Below, in pieces: positions 1-8,740 of a stretch of DNA of 64,000 nt. The notes beneath the pieces were generated by a model. The model was given only the letters and a program-made list of their open reading frames with translations. It searched no databases and was not told where the DNA came from. Numbering within the stretch: position 1 is the stretch's first letter; each line of letters opens with the position of its first letter. Source of the DNA: Streptosporangiales bacterium (GTDB lineage: Bacteria > Actinomycetota > Actinomycetes > Streptosporangiales > WHSR01); NCBI GenBank assembly GCA_009379995.1, contig WHSR01000017.1, forward strand, positions 1 to 64,000, given 5' to 3'. The position numbers and the translations under genes are program-made.

Positions 1-122
1 GGCTGGCCAGAGAGCACCACGAAGCCCGGGTGATCTCGGCGCTCCGTCGAGGTGCCACCACCTTGGACCTCTTCGGGCTCCCCGGCCATACACCGCCCAC
101 CGAACCGGAGCCGTCAATCTGA
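1..122 (+). CDS. C-terminal end of an RraA-like family protein (partial)
   Basis: An open frame enters from the left edge and ends at a TGA at 120-122. The last 39 residues contain a helix-like stretch followed by ALRRGATTLDLFGLPG. This resembles, from memory, the C-terminal ending of RraA-like/4-hydroxy-4-methyl-2-oxoglutarate aldolase proteins (pattern L-x-x-G-x-T-T-x-D-L-x-G-L). The active site lies outside the window, so the function cannot be verified. It lies just upstream of the broken integrase and could be the gene bordering the old insertion or cargo of the element. Family assignment is tentative. Confidence 0.4.
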   Translation, partial: LAREHHEARVISALRRGATTLDLFGLPGHTPPTEPEPSI

Positions 123-404
123 CAGAGGAGCCTGCCACCTGCCTCGTGCGTTCCGTCCACGTATCCCACATCGAGGCGGCTAAGGCCAACTACTCGCTTT
201 CGCCGACTCACTCGCTGGTCCCAAGATCAGCCTGGCCGCGGCGGGATCGACCCCTTGTCGAGGATGTTCCTAGGTACAGTCGGCAGCCTGGAGACTACTC
301 GGCAGAAGGTATGCCAGTAGAGCATCGGCGATCTCGCGCACCAGATCGCGGACTCGGAGAAAGCCGGGCTCAGCGCCCAGGACGCACAGCTGCGCACGCA
401 GCAT
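123..404. other. Intergenic/decayed sequence upstream of integrase remnant
   Basis: No reading frame here has recognisable protein similarity. Several short frames are open on both strands, as expected at this GC content. The part next to 405 is probably the eroded N-terminal and core-binding region of the integrase, but it cannot be translated into a recognisable domain. No tRNA or clear inverted repeat was seen. Confidence 0.5.
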
Positions 405-958
405 GACCAGGTCGAACCGCTTAGCGTCTGCCTGCTCTGCGGTATCCGTACCGAAGAAGCACGGGCGCTCAAATGGTCCGAGGTGGATCTCACCGCGGGC
501 ACGGTGGCCGTGTACCGCTCCGTACGCGTCAAGGGCGACACGAAGACCCCCGCCAGTCCCGGCGGGTCCTCAAGATGCCCAAGCGGGCGACTCAGGCGCT
601 CCGCGAACTGCACCGACAGCAGGCCGCCGAACGGCTCGCGGCGGGCCAGACCTGGCAGGACAACGACCTCGTGTTCTGCCGCGAGGACGGCTCCCCCATG
701 GATCGGTGGCAGGTACGCCGCGAGTTCCGCAAGATCGCAAAAGCAGCCGGCATCGGCGAGGACTGGACACCACGCGAGCTGCGCCACAGCTTCGTGTCCC
801 TGCTGTCCGCACACGATGTTGCGCTCGAAGAGATCTCCCGCCTCGTCGGCCACAGCGGGACGACCGTAACCGAGACGGTCTACCGGCACGAGATCAGGCC
901 GGCGCTCACCAAGGGCGCCGTGGCGATGAACAAGGTATTCAAGCCCAAATCCGCATAG
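405..958 (+). pseudogene. Tyrosine recombinase/phage-type integrase, truncated and frameshifted
   Basis: The first segment, from about 405, reads LCGIRTEEARALKWSEVDL, the catalytic-domain start with the first Arg of tyrosine recombinases. At about 550-570 the similarity moves to another frame (SRRVLKMPKRATQALRELH) and then carries ELRHSF (H-x-x-R type box), LVGHSG and the terminal region with the nucleophilic Tyr (TVYRHEIRP), ending at 958. The roughly 200-residue N-terminal DNA-binding part of such proteins is missing. The shift lies in the CCCCGCCAGTCCCGGCGG stretch. The remnant ends 63 bp from the 3' end of tRNA-Pro, the usual place for an integrase whose element inserted in that tRNA gene. 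It cannot be active as it stands. Confidence 0.8.
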
Positions 959-1021
959 CGAGTGGCTCCCGTTTTGGCTCCCGAAGGCCTATCAGGAAGC
1001 CCTTACACCCCTTCTGACCTG

Positions 1022-1095
<74 letters not shown>

Positions 1096-1185
1096 ATGCC
1101 CGCTCCTCGCGGGGCGGGTTCAACCTTAGCGTAAACGGCGCGCTCAGCGTTCCGCGCGGTCCCGTGTCACCCAACGCGGCGCGGG

Positions 1186-2604
1186 TCAGCCGGTCTTCCG
1201 CGGGCCGGCGGCCTGACCGCCCTTGGCCCGCCGGTCGCGGGTACGTACGGAGATGTTGATTGGGCTGCCGGTGAACCCGTAGGTCTCGCGCAGCCGCCGC
1301 TCCAGGAACCGCCGGTAGTTCGCCTCGAGGAACCCGGTCGCGAAGACCACGAACCGCGGCGGCCGAACGTCGGACTGGGTGATGAACAGCACCTTGGGCT
1401 GCTTGCCGCCGCGAACCGGATGCGGCCTGGCGGCGACCACGTCGGCGACCCAGCCGTTCAGGGCGGCGGTCGGCACCCGGGTACCCCAGCCCTCCAGCGC
1501 CTGTTCCATCGCGGGCACCAGCCTGTCGAGATGCCGGCCCGTCTTCGCGGAGACGTTCACGCGAGGCGCCCACCACACGCGCGCGAGCTGTCGGTCGATC
1601 TCCCTGTCCAGGTAGTAGCGGCGTTCGCCGTCGACGAGATCCCACTTGTTGAACGCCAGCACGAGTGCCCGGCCCGCGTCGATCACCATCGAGATGATCC
1701 GCAGGTCCTGTTCGGTGAGCGGCTCGCTCGCGTCGATCAGGACCACGACGACCTCGGCGCTCTGCACCGCGCCGGCCGTACGCAGGCTGGAGTAGTAGTC
1801 AGCCCCCTGCAGGCCCTGCAGCCGCCGGCGGATGCCCGCGGTGTCCACGAACCGCCACTGCTTCCCGCCGAGCTCGACGAGCTCGTCCACCGGGTCGCGC
1901 GTGGTGCCGCCGACCTCGTCGACGAGCGCCCGCTGCTGGCCGGCGAGCTGGTTCAGCAGGGAGGACTTGCCGACGTTCGGGCGGCCGACCAGGGCCACCC
2001 GGCGGGGCCCGCCCTCCTCGCCGATCACCTCGCGCGGCGCCGGCGGCAGCGCCGCGAGCACCGCGTCGAGAAGGTCGCCGCTCCCCCGCCCGTGCAGCGC
2101 GCTCACCGGGACGGGCTCGCCCACCCCCAGCGACCACAGCGCCGCCGCGTCGGCCTCGGCGCGGACGTCGTCGACCTTGTTCGCGGCCAGCACGACCGGC
2201 TTGTCGGAGCGCTGCAGCACGCCCGCGACCGCCTGGTCAGCGTCGGTGGGTCCGACGGCCGCGTCCACCACGAAGAGCACGGCGTCGGCCGCCTCGACGG
2301 CGATCTGGGCCTGTTCGGTGATCTGACCGACCAGGCCGCGGGCACCCGGCTGCCAGCCGCCGGTGTCGACCACGGTGAACCGGCGTCCCCTCCAGTTGGC
2401 GTCGTACGTGACACGATCGCGGGTGACGCCCGGCACGTCCTCCACGACCGCGGCCCGGCGCCCGAGGATCCGGTTGACCAGGGTGGACTTGCCCACGTTG
2501 GGCCCGCCCACCACCGCCACGACCGGCGAGAAACCGCCATCGTCGGCGGCCGGAAGGTCTCCGTCGGCGGAAAGCCCCTGCTGGTACTCGTCTACGTGGT
2601 TCAC
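1186..2604 (-). CDS. der: Ribosome biogenesis GTPase Der (EngA)
   Basis: Der is a tandem GTPase that binds the 50S subunit during its maturation. The 472-residue product has two G domains. The first has [16 protein letters not shown] (about 34-49), DTGG and NKVDD. The second has [16 protein letters not shown] (about 207-222), DTAGIRR and NKWD. A C-terminal KH-like domain ends in a Lys/Arg-rich tail ([17 protein letters not shown]). Length matches the family. The ATG overlaps the cmk stop by 4 bp, which suggests translational coupling. It is the last gene of the long minus-strand core operon before tRNA-Pro. Confidence 0.97.
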   Translation of the reverse strand: MNHVDEYQQGLSADGDLPAADDGGFSPVVAVVGGPNVGKSTLVNRILGRRAAVVEDVPGVTRDRVTYDANWRGRRFTVVDTGGWQPGARGLVGQITEQAQIAVEAADAVLFVVDAAVGPTDADQAVAGVLQRSDKPVVLAANKVDDVRAEADAAALWSLGVGEPVPVSALHGRGSGDLLDAVLAALPPAPREVIGEEGGPRRVALVGRPNVGKSSLLNQLAGQQRALVDEVGGTTRDPVDELVELGGKQWRFVDTAGIRRRLQGLQGADYYSSLRTAGAVQSAEVVVVLIDASEPLTEQDLRIISMVIDAGRALVLAFNKWDLVDGERRYYLDREIDRQLARVWWAPRVNVSAKTGRHLDRLVPAMEQALEGWGTRVPTAALNGWVADVVAARPHPVRGGKQPKVLFITQSDVRPPRFVVFATGFLEANYRRFLERRLRETYGFTGSPINISVRTRDRRAKGGQAAGPRKTG

Positions 2605-3368
2605 GACGCTCCCGCCCGCTCGATCGCGAGCTTGCAGACGAGCTCGATCACCTCGTCGAGCCCGATAAGCGTGGAATCGATCTCCACCGCGTCCCCGGCC
2701 TTGGTCAACGGCGAGGCCGCACGGGTGGAGTCGAGCCGGTCCCGGCGGGCAAGCTCGGCCTGGGTCACATTGAGGGTCGCGCCCTGGTCGGCGACGAGGT
2801 CTCGGGTACGGCGTTGGGCGCGTTCCTCGGCGCTCGCGATGAGGAAGACCTTCATCTGCGCGTCGGGAGCGACCACGGTACCGATGTCCCGCCCCTCCAC
2901 CACGATGCCGCCGGAGCCGATGATCTCCCGCTGCAGCGCGACGAGCCGCCTGCGCACCTCGGGCACCGCGCTCACCGCGCTCACCGCGTTCGACACCTCT
3001 CGGGTCCGAATCGGCTCGGAGACGTCGACGTCGTCGACGCTCACCGACGGCTGCTCCGGGTCCGCGCCCACCCGTAGCACCGGCCCTCCCGCGTGCGCGG
3101 CCACCGCTACCGCGTCGCCGACGTCGACGTCATGGCGCAGCATCCACCAGGTCACCGCGCGGTACATCGCGCCGGTGTCCAGATAGCGCAGGCCCAGCCG
3201 ACGGGCGACGCCCCGGGCGGTGCTGGACTTCCCCGACCCGGATGGGCCGTCCACGGCGACGACCAGCGTGGACAGCGCCCCCGGCGCGGGACGGTTCGGG
3301 CGCGGCGCCACGATGTCTGCTTCTCCTAGTGCTCTCACGCTGACGGAGATTACCGGTGCACCGACCAT
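2601..3368 (-). CDS. cmk: Cytidylate kinase
   Basis: This enzyme phosphorylates CMP/dCMP with ATP in pyrimidine nucleotide supply. The P-loop [16 protein letters not shown] is followed by the substrate-binding [11 protein letters not shown] segment, the [11 protein letters not shown] motif and a lid region with [10 protein letters not shown], ending VIELV. The open frame allows 255 residues, about 25-30 more than usual at the N-terminus. The true start is probably one of several GTG codons at about 3310-3345, because the ORF start overlaps the tyrA stop by 19 bp. It sits between tyrA and der, overlapping der by 4 bp. Confidence 0.95.
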   Translation of the reverse strand: MVGAPVISVSVRALGEADIVAPRPNRPAPGALSTLVVAVDGPSGSGKSSTARGVARRLGLRYLDTGAMYRAVTWWMLRHDVDVGDAVAVAAHAGGPVLRVGADPEQPSVSVDDVDVSEPIRTREVSNAVSAVSAVPEVRRRLVALQREIIGSGGIVVEGRDIGTVVAPDAQMKVFLIASAEERAQRRTRDLVADQGATLNVTQAELARRDRLDSTRAASPLTKAGDAVEIDSTLIGLDEVIELVCKLAIERAGAS

Positions 3369-4465
3369 CCTTGAGCACCCAGCCTGCGAACCAGCTCGTC
3401 GGCATCATCGGGGCGTACGCTCAGCTCGGCGACGCCGACCGGCAATCCGGGCGAATGTTCGATCGCGACGTCCTCGATGTTGATACCCGCCTCCCCCACG
3501 GCGTCGAACAGCCGCGCCAGTTCGCCGGGCCGGTCGCTGATCACCACCGGGACGATCGCGTACGACGGCGCCGGCCCGCCACGCTTGCCCGGTATGTGCG
3601 AGCGGCCGGCGTTTCCGCGACGCAGCAGCTCGGTGACAATGCCGGCGGCTTCCGCGTCTCCGCCCTCGGCACCCTCGGCACCCCCGGCCGACCGAAGCGC
3701 CGCGGCCGCCGCGACCAGGTCCGCGGCGATCCGGTCCAGCACGTCGGCGACGGGGCCGACGTTCGCCGCGAGGATGCCGGTCCACAGCTCGGCGTCGCCG
3801 GCGGCGATGCGCGTCACGTCCCGCAGCCCCTGACCGGAAAGGGCCAGCGCGGCCGGATCGGCGTCGCTCAGCTGCGCCGCCATCGCGCTGGCCACCGCGT
3901 GCGGGGCGTGCGACACCAACGCCACCGCGCGGTCATGGTCCTCGGAGCTGAGCACGACAGGTTCGGCGCCGCAGGCACGGGCCAGGCTCATGGCCGCGTC
4001 GGTCGCGTCGCTCTTGGTGGTGGGCGTCGGGCACAGGGCCCACGGCCGGCCGAGGAACAGGTCGGCTCGCCCCGCGGCCGGGCCGGAGCGTTCCCGCCCG
4101 CCGAGTGGATGGCCGCCGACGAACGTGGCGAGATCGCACCCCAGGGCCTCCGCGCCGGCGATCGGCTGCATCTTCACGCTTGCCACGTCGGTGTACCCGC
4201 GCGCCAGGTCGGCGCGCTGGGCGTCGAGCAGTGCCGCGGGCACCGCGCTCGGCGGCACCGCGAGGACCGCCAGGTCGAGGTGGTCCTCGCCGTTCCACGG
4301 CACGCCAGCACCCAGCTCCGCGGCCAGCCGTACCGCTGCCGCGTCCCGATCGCGCAGGTAGACGTCGATGCCCCGGTCACGAAGCGCGAGGGCGACCGAC
4401 GTGCCGATCAGACCGGCGCCTACGACGAGGACCCGGCCGAGATCTCCGGACGAACCAGCGTTCAT
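3350..4465 (-). CDS. tyrA: Prephenate dehydrogenase with C-terminal ACT domain
   Basis: This enzyme oxidatively decarboxylates prephenate to 4-hydroxyphenylpyruvate with NAD(P), for tyrosine synthesis. An N-terminal Rossmann motif (RVLVVGAGLIGTSVALAL) is followed by VASVKMQP and GGHPLGGRERSGPAAG, which carries the conserved His of the family. A C-terminal ACT-like domain (VVISDRPGELARLFDAVGEAGINIEDV) probably binds an amino acid for feedback control. The frame is open further upstream, but the ATG at 4465 overlaps the aroH TGA by 4 bp and starts right before the Rossmann fold, giving 371 residues. aroH, supplying the prior step, lies directly upstream. Confidence 0.95.
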   Translation of the reverse strand: MNAGSSGDLGRVLVVGAGLIGTSVALALRDRGIDVYLRDRDAAAVRLAAELGAGVPWNGEDHLDLAVLAVPPSAVPAALLDAQRADLARGYTDVASVKMQPIAGAEALGCDLATFVGGHPLGGRERSGPAAGRADLFLGRPWALCPTPTTKSDATDAAMSLARACGAEPVVLSSEDHDRAVALVSHAPHAVASAMAAQLSDADPAALALSGQGLRDVTRIAAGDAELWTGILAANVGPVADVLDRIAADLVAAAAALRSAGGAEGAEGGDAEAAGIVTELLRRGNAGRSHIPGKRGGPAPSYAIVPVVISDRPGELARLFDAVGEAGINIEDVAIEHSPGLPVGVAELSVRPDDADELVRRLGAQGWSVHR

Positions 4466-4824
4466 TGGGCGATGTCCTGGCGAAGTGCCGCCGCGCCGTG
4501 CAGGTAGACGTGTCGCAGCTCGGTACGGGGACGGTCGGTTTCCACGTGCGCGAGCAGGCGTATCACCCGGGGCAGCCCACCCGGAACGTCGATCTCGGCC
4601 GCGCACATCAACGGGACCTCGCCGAAGCCGAGCCGACGGGCCGCCAGGGCCGGGAACTCCGCGGTGAGGTCCGGCGTCGCCGTGAAGATCACGCTGATGA
4701 AGTCGTCGACGTCCAGCTCGTTGCGCTTCAACAGCTCGGTCACCAGCTCGGTCACCCCGTCGAGGATGTCATCGCGCTCGTTGCGATCGACCTGTGTCGC
4801 CCCACGCAACGCCCTGACCGCCAC
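4462..4824 (-). CDS. aroH: Chorismate mutase, AroH type
   Basis: This 120-residue protein fits the AroH (trimeric Bacillus-type) chorismate mutase, which converts chorismate to prephenate. Family features include the N-terminal MAVRALRGATQVDRNERDDI region with its conserved Arg, the segment DDFISVIFTATPDL, and VPLMCAAEIDVPGGLPRVIRLLAHVET with a catalytic-type Arg. The length is typical. It precedes and overlaps tyrA by 4 bp, so two consecutive steps of tyrosine synthesis are coupled in the chromosome-maintenance operon. Confidence 0.94.
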   Translation of the reverse strand: MAVRALRGATQVDRNERDDILDGVTELVTELLKRNELDVDDFISVIFTATPDLTAEFPALAARRLGFGEVPLMCAAEIDVPGGLPRVIRLLAHVETDRPRTELRHVYLHGAAALRQDIAQ

Positions 4825-4875
4825 GCCGACCTCCTCCCGCTTCTTCGACCTACTGACCCGTGATGTCGTGCAACG

Positions 4876-5634
4876 TTACAGCCCGACCGCCCGGTACAGC
4901 TCCATGACCTCCTGCGGGGTGAGGGTCCGGGCGGTGCCGGGGCGCAGCGAGCCCAGCCGGATCGGACCGAACTGGGTACGGACGAGATGCTGGACCGGAT
5001 GCCCGACCGCGGCGAGCAGCCTCCGCACGACGTGCTTGCGTCCCTCGTGCAGGGTGACCTCCACCAGGGCACGGGGGCCGGCGCGGTCCAGAACCCGGAA
5101 ACCGTCGACCCGTACGGTCCCGTCGGCCAGCCGGACGCCCGCGCGGAGCCTGCGGCCGACGTCGCGGCGGAGCTGGCCGCGCACCTCTGCCACGTACACC
5201 TTGGACAGGCCGAAGCTCGGATGCGCGAGGCGGTGGGCGAGGTCGCCGTCGTTGGTGAGGAGGATGAGTCCCTCGGTGTCGGTGTCGAGCCTGCCCACGT
5301 GGAAGAGCCGCGTCTCGTAGTCGGCGACGTAGTCGGCGAGGGACCGCCGTCCCCGCTCGTCGGACATGGTGCTGACGACGCTGCGCGGCTTGTTGAGCGC
5401 CACGTGCACCAGCCCGGGGGCGGTGGGGATGCGCGCGCCGTCCACGCGTACGACGTCCTGCCGTTGGTCGACGCGGGTACCCAAGACGGCGACCTGCCCG
5501 TTCACCTCGACGCGCCCGGCGGCGATGAGGTCCTCGCAACGCCGCCGGCTGCCCAGGCCGGCCTGCGCCATGAGCCGCTGGAGCCGGATCTCGCCGGTCT
5601 CGTCCGGTGCCGGGTCCGGTGCCGGGTGACTCAA
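4876..5634 (-). CDS. rluB: 23S rRNA pseudouridine synthase, RluB/RsuA family
   Basis: The product (252 residues) makes pseudouridine in large-subunit rRNA. An N-terminal S4 RNA-binding domain (IRLQRLMAQAGLGSRRRCEDLIAAGRVEVNG) is followed by the catalytic domain with the RLDTDTEGLILLTNDGDLAHRLAHP motif; the Asp of GRLDTDTEG is the nucleophile. The family tail includes EGRKHVVRRLLAAVGHPVQHLVRTQFGPI. It overlaps the end of scpB by 4 bp, the usual actinobacterial arrangement. RluB rather than RsuA is inferred from this position. Confidence 0.93.
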   Translation of the reverse strand: MSHPAPDPAPDETGEIRLQRLMAQAGLGSRRRCEDLIAAGRVEVNGQVAVLGTRVDQRQDVVRVDGARIPTAPGLVHVALNKPRSVVSTMSDERGRRSLADYVADYETRLFHVGRLDTDTEGLILLTNDGDLAHRLAHPSFGLSKVYVAEVRGQLRRDVGRRLRAGVRLADGTVRVDGFRVLDRAGPRALVEVTLHEGRKHVVRRLLAAVGHPVQHLVRTQFGPIRLGSLRPGTARTLTPQEVMELYRAVGL

Positions 5635-6185
5635 CGGCCGTCCTCGATGTTCTCCACGTCGTCCGGCAGGAACGGCGCGAGTTCCGGAAGCTCGTCGAGA
5701 TCGCGAAGACCGAGCCGTTCCAGGAAGTAGGAGGTGGTGCGGTACAGCGTGGCTCCCGTCTCCTGCTCGGTGCCCATCTCCTCGACCAGGCCACGCAGCA
5801 CCAGCGTTCGCATCACCCCGTCGCAGTTCACGCCGCGTACCGCGGAGACCCGCGCCCGGGTGACCGGCTGGCGGTACGCGACGACGGCCATGGTCTCCAG
5901 CGCGGCCTGGGTGAGGCGGGTTTGCTGACCGTCCAGTACGAACCGCTCCACCACCGCCGCACAGTTATCCCGGGTGTAGAAACGCCATCCCCCGGCGACC
6001 TCGCGCAGGTCGAAGCCCCTGCCCTGCTCGGTGTACTCCGCCGACAGCTCCCGCAGCGCCGCGCCGACCTCCTCCCGCGGTCTCTCCAGCACCTGCGCGA
6101 GCGTCACCTCGGCGATCGGCTCGTCGACGACCAGCAGGATGGCCTCGATGGCGGCGCGCAGGGGCGGCAGCTCGTCGTCACTCAT
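5631..6185 (-). CDS. scpB: Segregation and condensation protein B
   Basis: ScpB (184 residues) is a winged-helix kleisin-binding subunit of the SMC-ScpAB condensin that compacts and separates chromosomes. Typical parts are the start LRAAIEAILLVVDEPI, the middle LTQAALETMAVVAYRQPVTRA(R)V with RGVNCDGVMRTLVLRGLVEE, and the second wing region ETGATLYRTTSYFLERLGL. It overlaps scpA by 8 bp and rluB by 4 bp, consistent with coupled translation and a fixed subunit ratio. Confidence 0.95.
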   Translation of the reverse strand: MSDDELPPLRAAIEAILLVVDEPIAEVTLAQVLERPREEVGAALRELSAEYTEQGRGFDLREVAGGWRFYTRDNCAAVVERFVLDGQQTRLTQAALETMAVVAYRQPVTRARVSAVRGVNCDGVMRTLVLRGLVEEMGTEQETGATLYRTTSYFLERLGLRDLDELPELAPFLPDDVENIEDGR

Positions 6186-7077
6186 CCGCGGTGGCCTCCT
6201 CGGCCTCGTAGTCGTCGTAGTCCTCGTAGTCCTCGTAGTCCTCGTGGTCGTCGTCAGCGACCTCGGCCTCGTCGGTGTCGCTCCAGCTCACGTACAGCTC
6301 ACCCAGGGGCTGGATCTGCTCGAAGGAGACCGCGCCCTCCCGGTACAGCTCGAGGAGCGCGAGAAAGCGCGCCACGATCTCGTACATCCCCGCGCAGTCC
6401 GACGTCAACGAACGGAACGTGGCGCGCCCTATCCGGCGTAGCCGGCCGACCAGCAGGGTCGCCTGTTCCCGGACGCTCGCCCGCGGTGTGTAGATGTGCT
6501 CGATGGGCACAATGGGCGGCTGCTTCGGGGTGAGCACCCGGCCGGCGAGCCGGGCGAATTCCGTCGCACCGAGCCCGAGGATGACCTCGGGCAGCAGCTC
6601 GGCGAAGCGCGGCTCCATCGGCACGATCCTGGGATAGCGTCGCGCCTGCTCCGCCATCCTGGCGGCCAGCAGGCCCGCGACCTCCTTGTAGGCGCGGTAC
6701 TGCAGCAGCCGGGCGAACAGCAGGTCGCGGGCCTCGAGCAGGGCCAGGTCCTCCTCGTCCTCGACCTCACCCGAGGGCAGCAGCCGAGCGGCCTTGAGGT
6801 CGAGGAGGGTGGCCGCCACCACCAGAAAGTGGCTCGCCTGGTCGAGATCCCACTCCGGCCCATACGACTGGATGTAGGCGATGAACTCGTCGGTGACCTT
6901 GTGCAGCGCGACCTCGGTGATGTCCAGCTTGTGCTTGGCGATCAGGCCGAGTAGCAGGTCGAACGGCCCCTCGAACACCTCGAGGTGGACCTCGAACCCA
7001 CCCGAGCCCGAGGTTTTGGGAGCCGACTGCTCGATCACGTCCCTGACGTTAGCCGACTTGAGCCGTTTCCTCGCCAC
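6178..7077 (-). CDS. scpA: Segregation and condensation protein A
   Basis: ScpA (299 residues) is the kleisin that bridges SMC heads. The N-terminal FEVHLEVFEGPFDLLLGLIAKHKLDITEVALHKVTDEFIAYI is diagnostic and the C-terminal winged helix (TFRSLTSDCAGMYEIVARFLALLELYREGAVSFEQ) is present. The tail after about residue 272 is extremely acidic (repeated D-Y-E triplets) and is encoded by tandem 9-bp units. In other actinobacteria scpA lies directly beside parA; here about 15.5 kb of accessory genes separate them, so scpA probably needs its own promoter in 7078-7280. Confidence 0.95.
   Translation of the reverse strand: MARKRLKSANVRDVIEQSAPKTSGSGGFEVHLEVFEGPFDLLLGLIAKHKLDITEVALHKVTDEFIAYIQSYGPEWDLDQASHFLVVAATLLDLKAARLLPSGEVEDEEDLALLEARDLLFARLLQYRAYKEVAGLLAARMAEQARRYPRIVPMEPRFAELLPEVILGLGATEFARLAGRVLTPKQPPIVPIEHIYTPRASVREQATLLVGRLRRIGRATFRSLTSDCAGMYEIVARFLALLELYREGAVSFEQIQPLGELYVSWSDTDEAEVADDDHEDYEDYEDYDDYEAEEATADE
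6206..6250. repeat. Five tandem 9-bp units coding for the acidic ScpA tail
   Basis: The units are TCGTAGTCG, three copies of TCGTAGTCC and TCGTGGTCG. On the minus strand each encodes an acidic-aromatic-acidic triplet (DYD, DYE, DHE). Because the unit is a multiple of three, slippage would change tail length without breaking the frame. Confidence 0.85.
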
Positions 7078-7125
7078 GCCGCCCCGCTACGCTGGCCGGC
7101 CAACCGAGGTAGCCGACAGCGGCCG

Positions 7126-7265
7126 AGGTTCCGGGACGCCTACAACGCCAAGCTGGACGAGATCAAGAAGTCCGGCGAGTTCGCCCGCATCCTCGACCGG
7201 TGGGGTTCTCCGCGAAGCTGGCCAACAGCGTCACCACCGAGGGGCTCTGCCGACAGGGCGCCTAA
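7126..7265 (+). pseudogene. C-terminal fragment of an EhuB-like solute-binding protein
   Basis: The plus strand reads RFRDAYNAKLDEIKKSGEFA and on to RW. After a one-base deletion at the GGGG run (7202-7205) it continues GFSAKLANSVTTEGLCRQGA and stops at 7263-7265. This aligns with the C-terminus of the intact EhuB encoded at 9090-9998 (RDAFNRELAKLRDSG..., VTTQQLCNR). No N-terminal part remains. It marks the left border of the accessory island and suggests a second ehu copy once lay here. Confidence 0.75.
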
Positions 7266-7280
7266 CCCCTTTGGGGAGCA

Positions 7281-7955
7281 TCAGGACTCCGGGGCCGCAT
7301 CCGTCGACAGCCGGGCCACCGCGTCCGCCATGTGCGCGTCCAGGACTTCCAGCAGCCGCTCCTCGTCCGCGGCTTGGATCGCGTCCACGATCGCGCGATG
7401 CTCCCCTACCAGGTCGACCGGGTCGCGGTACTTCTTCTCCAGCGCCGTCATGCACATCCGGGTCTCGATGAGCAGCGTACGGGCCATGCGTTCGAGGCGG
7501 GCGCTGCCCGCCAGCTCGACGAGGGTCTCGTGGAACACGAGGTCCGCGTTGCCGAGCGCCCGGAGGTCGCCGATTCCGGCCGCGCCGACCATGCGCGCGT
7601 GCACCTCGCCGAGCCGCTCGGCGGCCTCCTTCGGGTCGGTACGGAGGATGAGCAGGCACGCCGCGCGCTCCACGCCGGTGCGTGCCATGTAGATGTCGTG
7701 CACGTCGTCGACGTCCAGCGTGGTCACGAACAGACCACGGTGGCGTTCGCTGTGCAGCAGCCCCTCCTGGACAAGGCGTTGCATGGCCTCCCGGAGCGGG
7801 CCCCTGCTCACGCCGAACTTGCCGGCGAGCTCGGCCTCGGCCATCTGGGTGCCCGGCGGAAACGTTCCGTACATGATGGCCGAGCGGAGCTGGTCGGCGA
7901 TGATGGCCGCGGTCGACTCCCTGTTGACCGGTTCGAGCTCACCCGGCTGCCCCAC
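7281..7955 (-). CDS. GntR-family transcriptional regulator, FCD type
   Basis: The N-terminal winged helix (IADQLRSAIMYGTFPPGTQMAEAELAGKFGVSRGPLREAMQRLVQEGLL) is classic GntR. The rest is an all-helical FCD ligand domain with the metal-binding His pattern (FHETLVELAG, EHRAIVDAI, HMADAV). GTG at 7955 is preferred over GTG at 7964 because GGGAGGT then has normal spacing. It follows the EutA-like gene with a gap of about 16 bp, so the two are probably co-transcribed. Its likely operator is the palindrome at 8729-8740, and it may also act at 22436-22447. Repression of the island relieved by a pathway metabolite is inferred. Confidence 0.9.
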   Translation of the reverse strand: MGQPGELEPVNRESTAAIIADQLRSAIMYGTFPPGTQMAEAELAGKFGVSRGPLREAMQRLVQEGLLHSERHRGLFVTTLDVDDVHDIYMARTGVERAACLLILRTDPKEAAERLGEVHARMVGAAGIGDLRALGNADLVFHETLVELAGSARLERMARTLLIETRMCMTALEKKYRDPVDLVGEHRAIVDAIQAADEERLLEVLDAHMADAVARLSTDAAPES

Positions 7956-7971
7956 GGCACGCACCTCCCAT

Positions 7972-8706
7972 TCATCGACTGCGGCGGAACAGAGCGCCCG
8001 CCCCGGGCCTCGGCGTATCGTCCCCGGCGAGGCGCAGCCCCCACCACACGCTCACCTGGTTAGCGGTCAGCACCGGCTTGCCGGCCCGATTCTCCAGCTC
8101 GTCCAGCCAGGCGACCGTGCGCAGCGCGGTGTCCGGCACCAGGACCGCCTCGGCGTCGGGGTGGTCCCCCTCGGCGACGAGGTCGAACACCGCGTCCCGT
8201 CCGTGGCCTCCGACCTCGTCAGCGGTGACGATGTCGCCGACGGACAAGTGCACCACGTCCAGTCCGCCGCGGCGCAGGAACTCGACGAAGTATCCCGCAA
8301 CATCGCGGGGGTAGGTTGCCGCAACCCCCACCCTGCGAACGTCGAGCCGGCGGGCCGCCTCGACGAAGGCGAACGATGTGCTGGAGGCCGGGGCGTCCAG
8401 GAGCTTGCCGAGATCTTCCACCTGCTCGCGGGCACCGTCCCAGCCGAACACGAAGCTCCCGCTCGTGCACGCCCACATGGCCGCGTCCACGTTCAGCGTA
8501 CGCAGCTGCTCGGCCCCTTCGGCGAGTAGGTCCGCGCGCCCGAGGTCGAGGAGCGCATCGAGGCGGTGGGCGTCCTCGGGCACCGCGGTGTGCACCACGC
8601 GCAGCGCGACGGAGCCGGCGAGGATGCGCTCCATGAGCGGATAGTCGCCCTCCGCCGCGTACCCGGGATAGAGGAAGCCCACGGCCGTCGACACAGCCAC
8701 CGCCAC
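7972..8706 (-). CDS. Maleate isomerase/EutA-like Asp-Glu racemase superfamily protein
   Basis: This roughly 244-residue protein fits the maleate cis-trans isomerase/arylmalonate decarboxylase branch of the Asp/Glu racemase superfamily. Visible are VGFLYPGYAAEGDYPLMERIL, the first catalytic Cys region MWACTSGSFVFGWDGA, ASSTSFAFVEAARRLDVRRVGVAATYP, and VLVPDTALRTVAWLDELE. The second Cys expected near the C-terminal motif is replaced (PDTALRT), so some reactions of the family may not be possible. EutA of ectoine-degradation clusters belongs to this superfamily, and the neighbouring Ehu transporter supports that link. The start is uncertain: GTG at 8706, 8700 or 8694 is more plausible than the longest frame, whose start lies inside the operator. 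Confidence 0.7.
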   Translation of the reverse strand: MAVAVSTAVGFLYPGYAAEGDYPLMERILAGSVALRVVHTAVPEDAHRLDALLDLGRADLLAEGAEQLRTLNVDAAMWACTSGSFVFGWDGAREQVEDLGKLLDAPASSTSFAFVEAARRLDVRRVGVAATYPRDVAGYFVEFLRRGGLDVVHLSVGDIVTADEVGGHGRDAVFDLVAEGDHPDAEAVLVPDTALRTVAWLDELENRAGKPVLTANQVSVWWGLRLAGDDTPRPGAGALFRRSR

Positions 8707-8728
8707 TCCCGGACCGATCTGACTACAA

Positions 8729-8740
8729 ATTGTCAACAAT
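8729..8740. promoter_or_regulatory. Candidate GntR/FCD operator (ATTGTCAACAAT)
   Basis: This is a perfect 5-2-5 palindrome between the divergent EutA-like/GntR and ehuBCDA transcription units. The T-x-G-T...A-C-x-A form matches the general pattern of FCD-type GntR sites. A near copy (two differences) lies at 22436-22447 in front of the M24 gene. Binding is inferred. Confidence 0.6.

Noticed and set aside
1420-3186. 588-codon plus-strand open frame
   Set aside because: It runs antisense to der and cmk, both with complete motif sets; long antisense frames are expected at this GC content.
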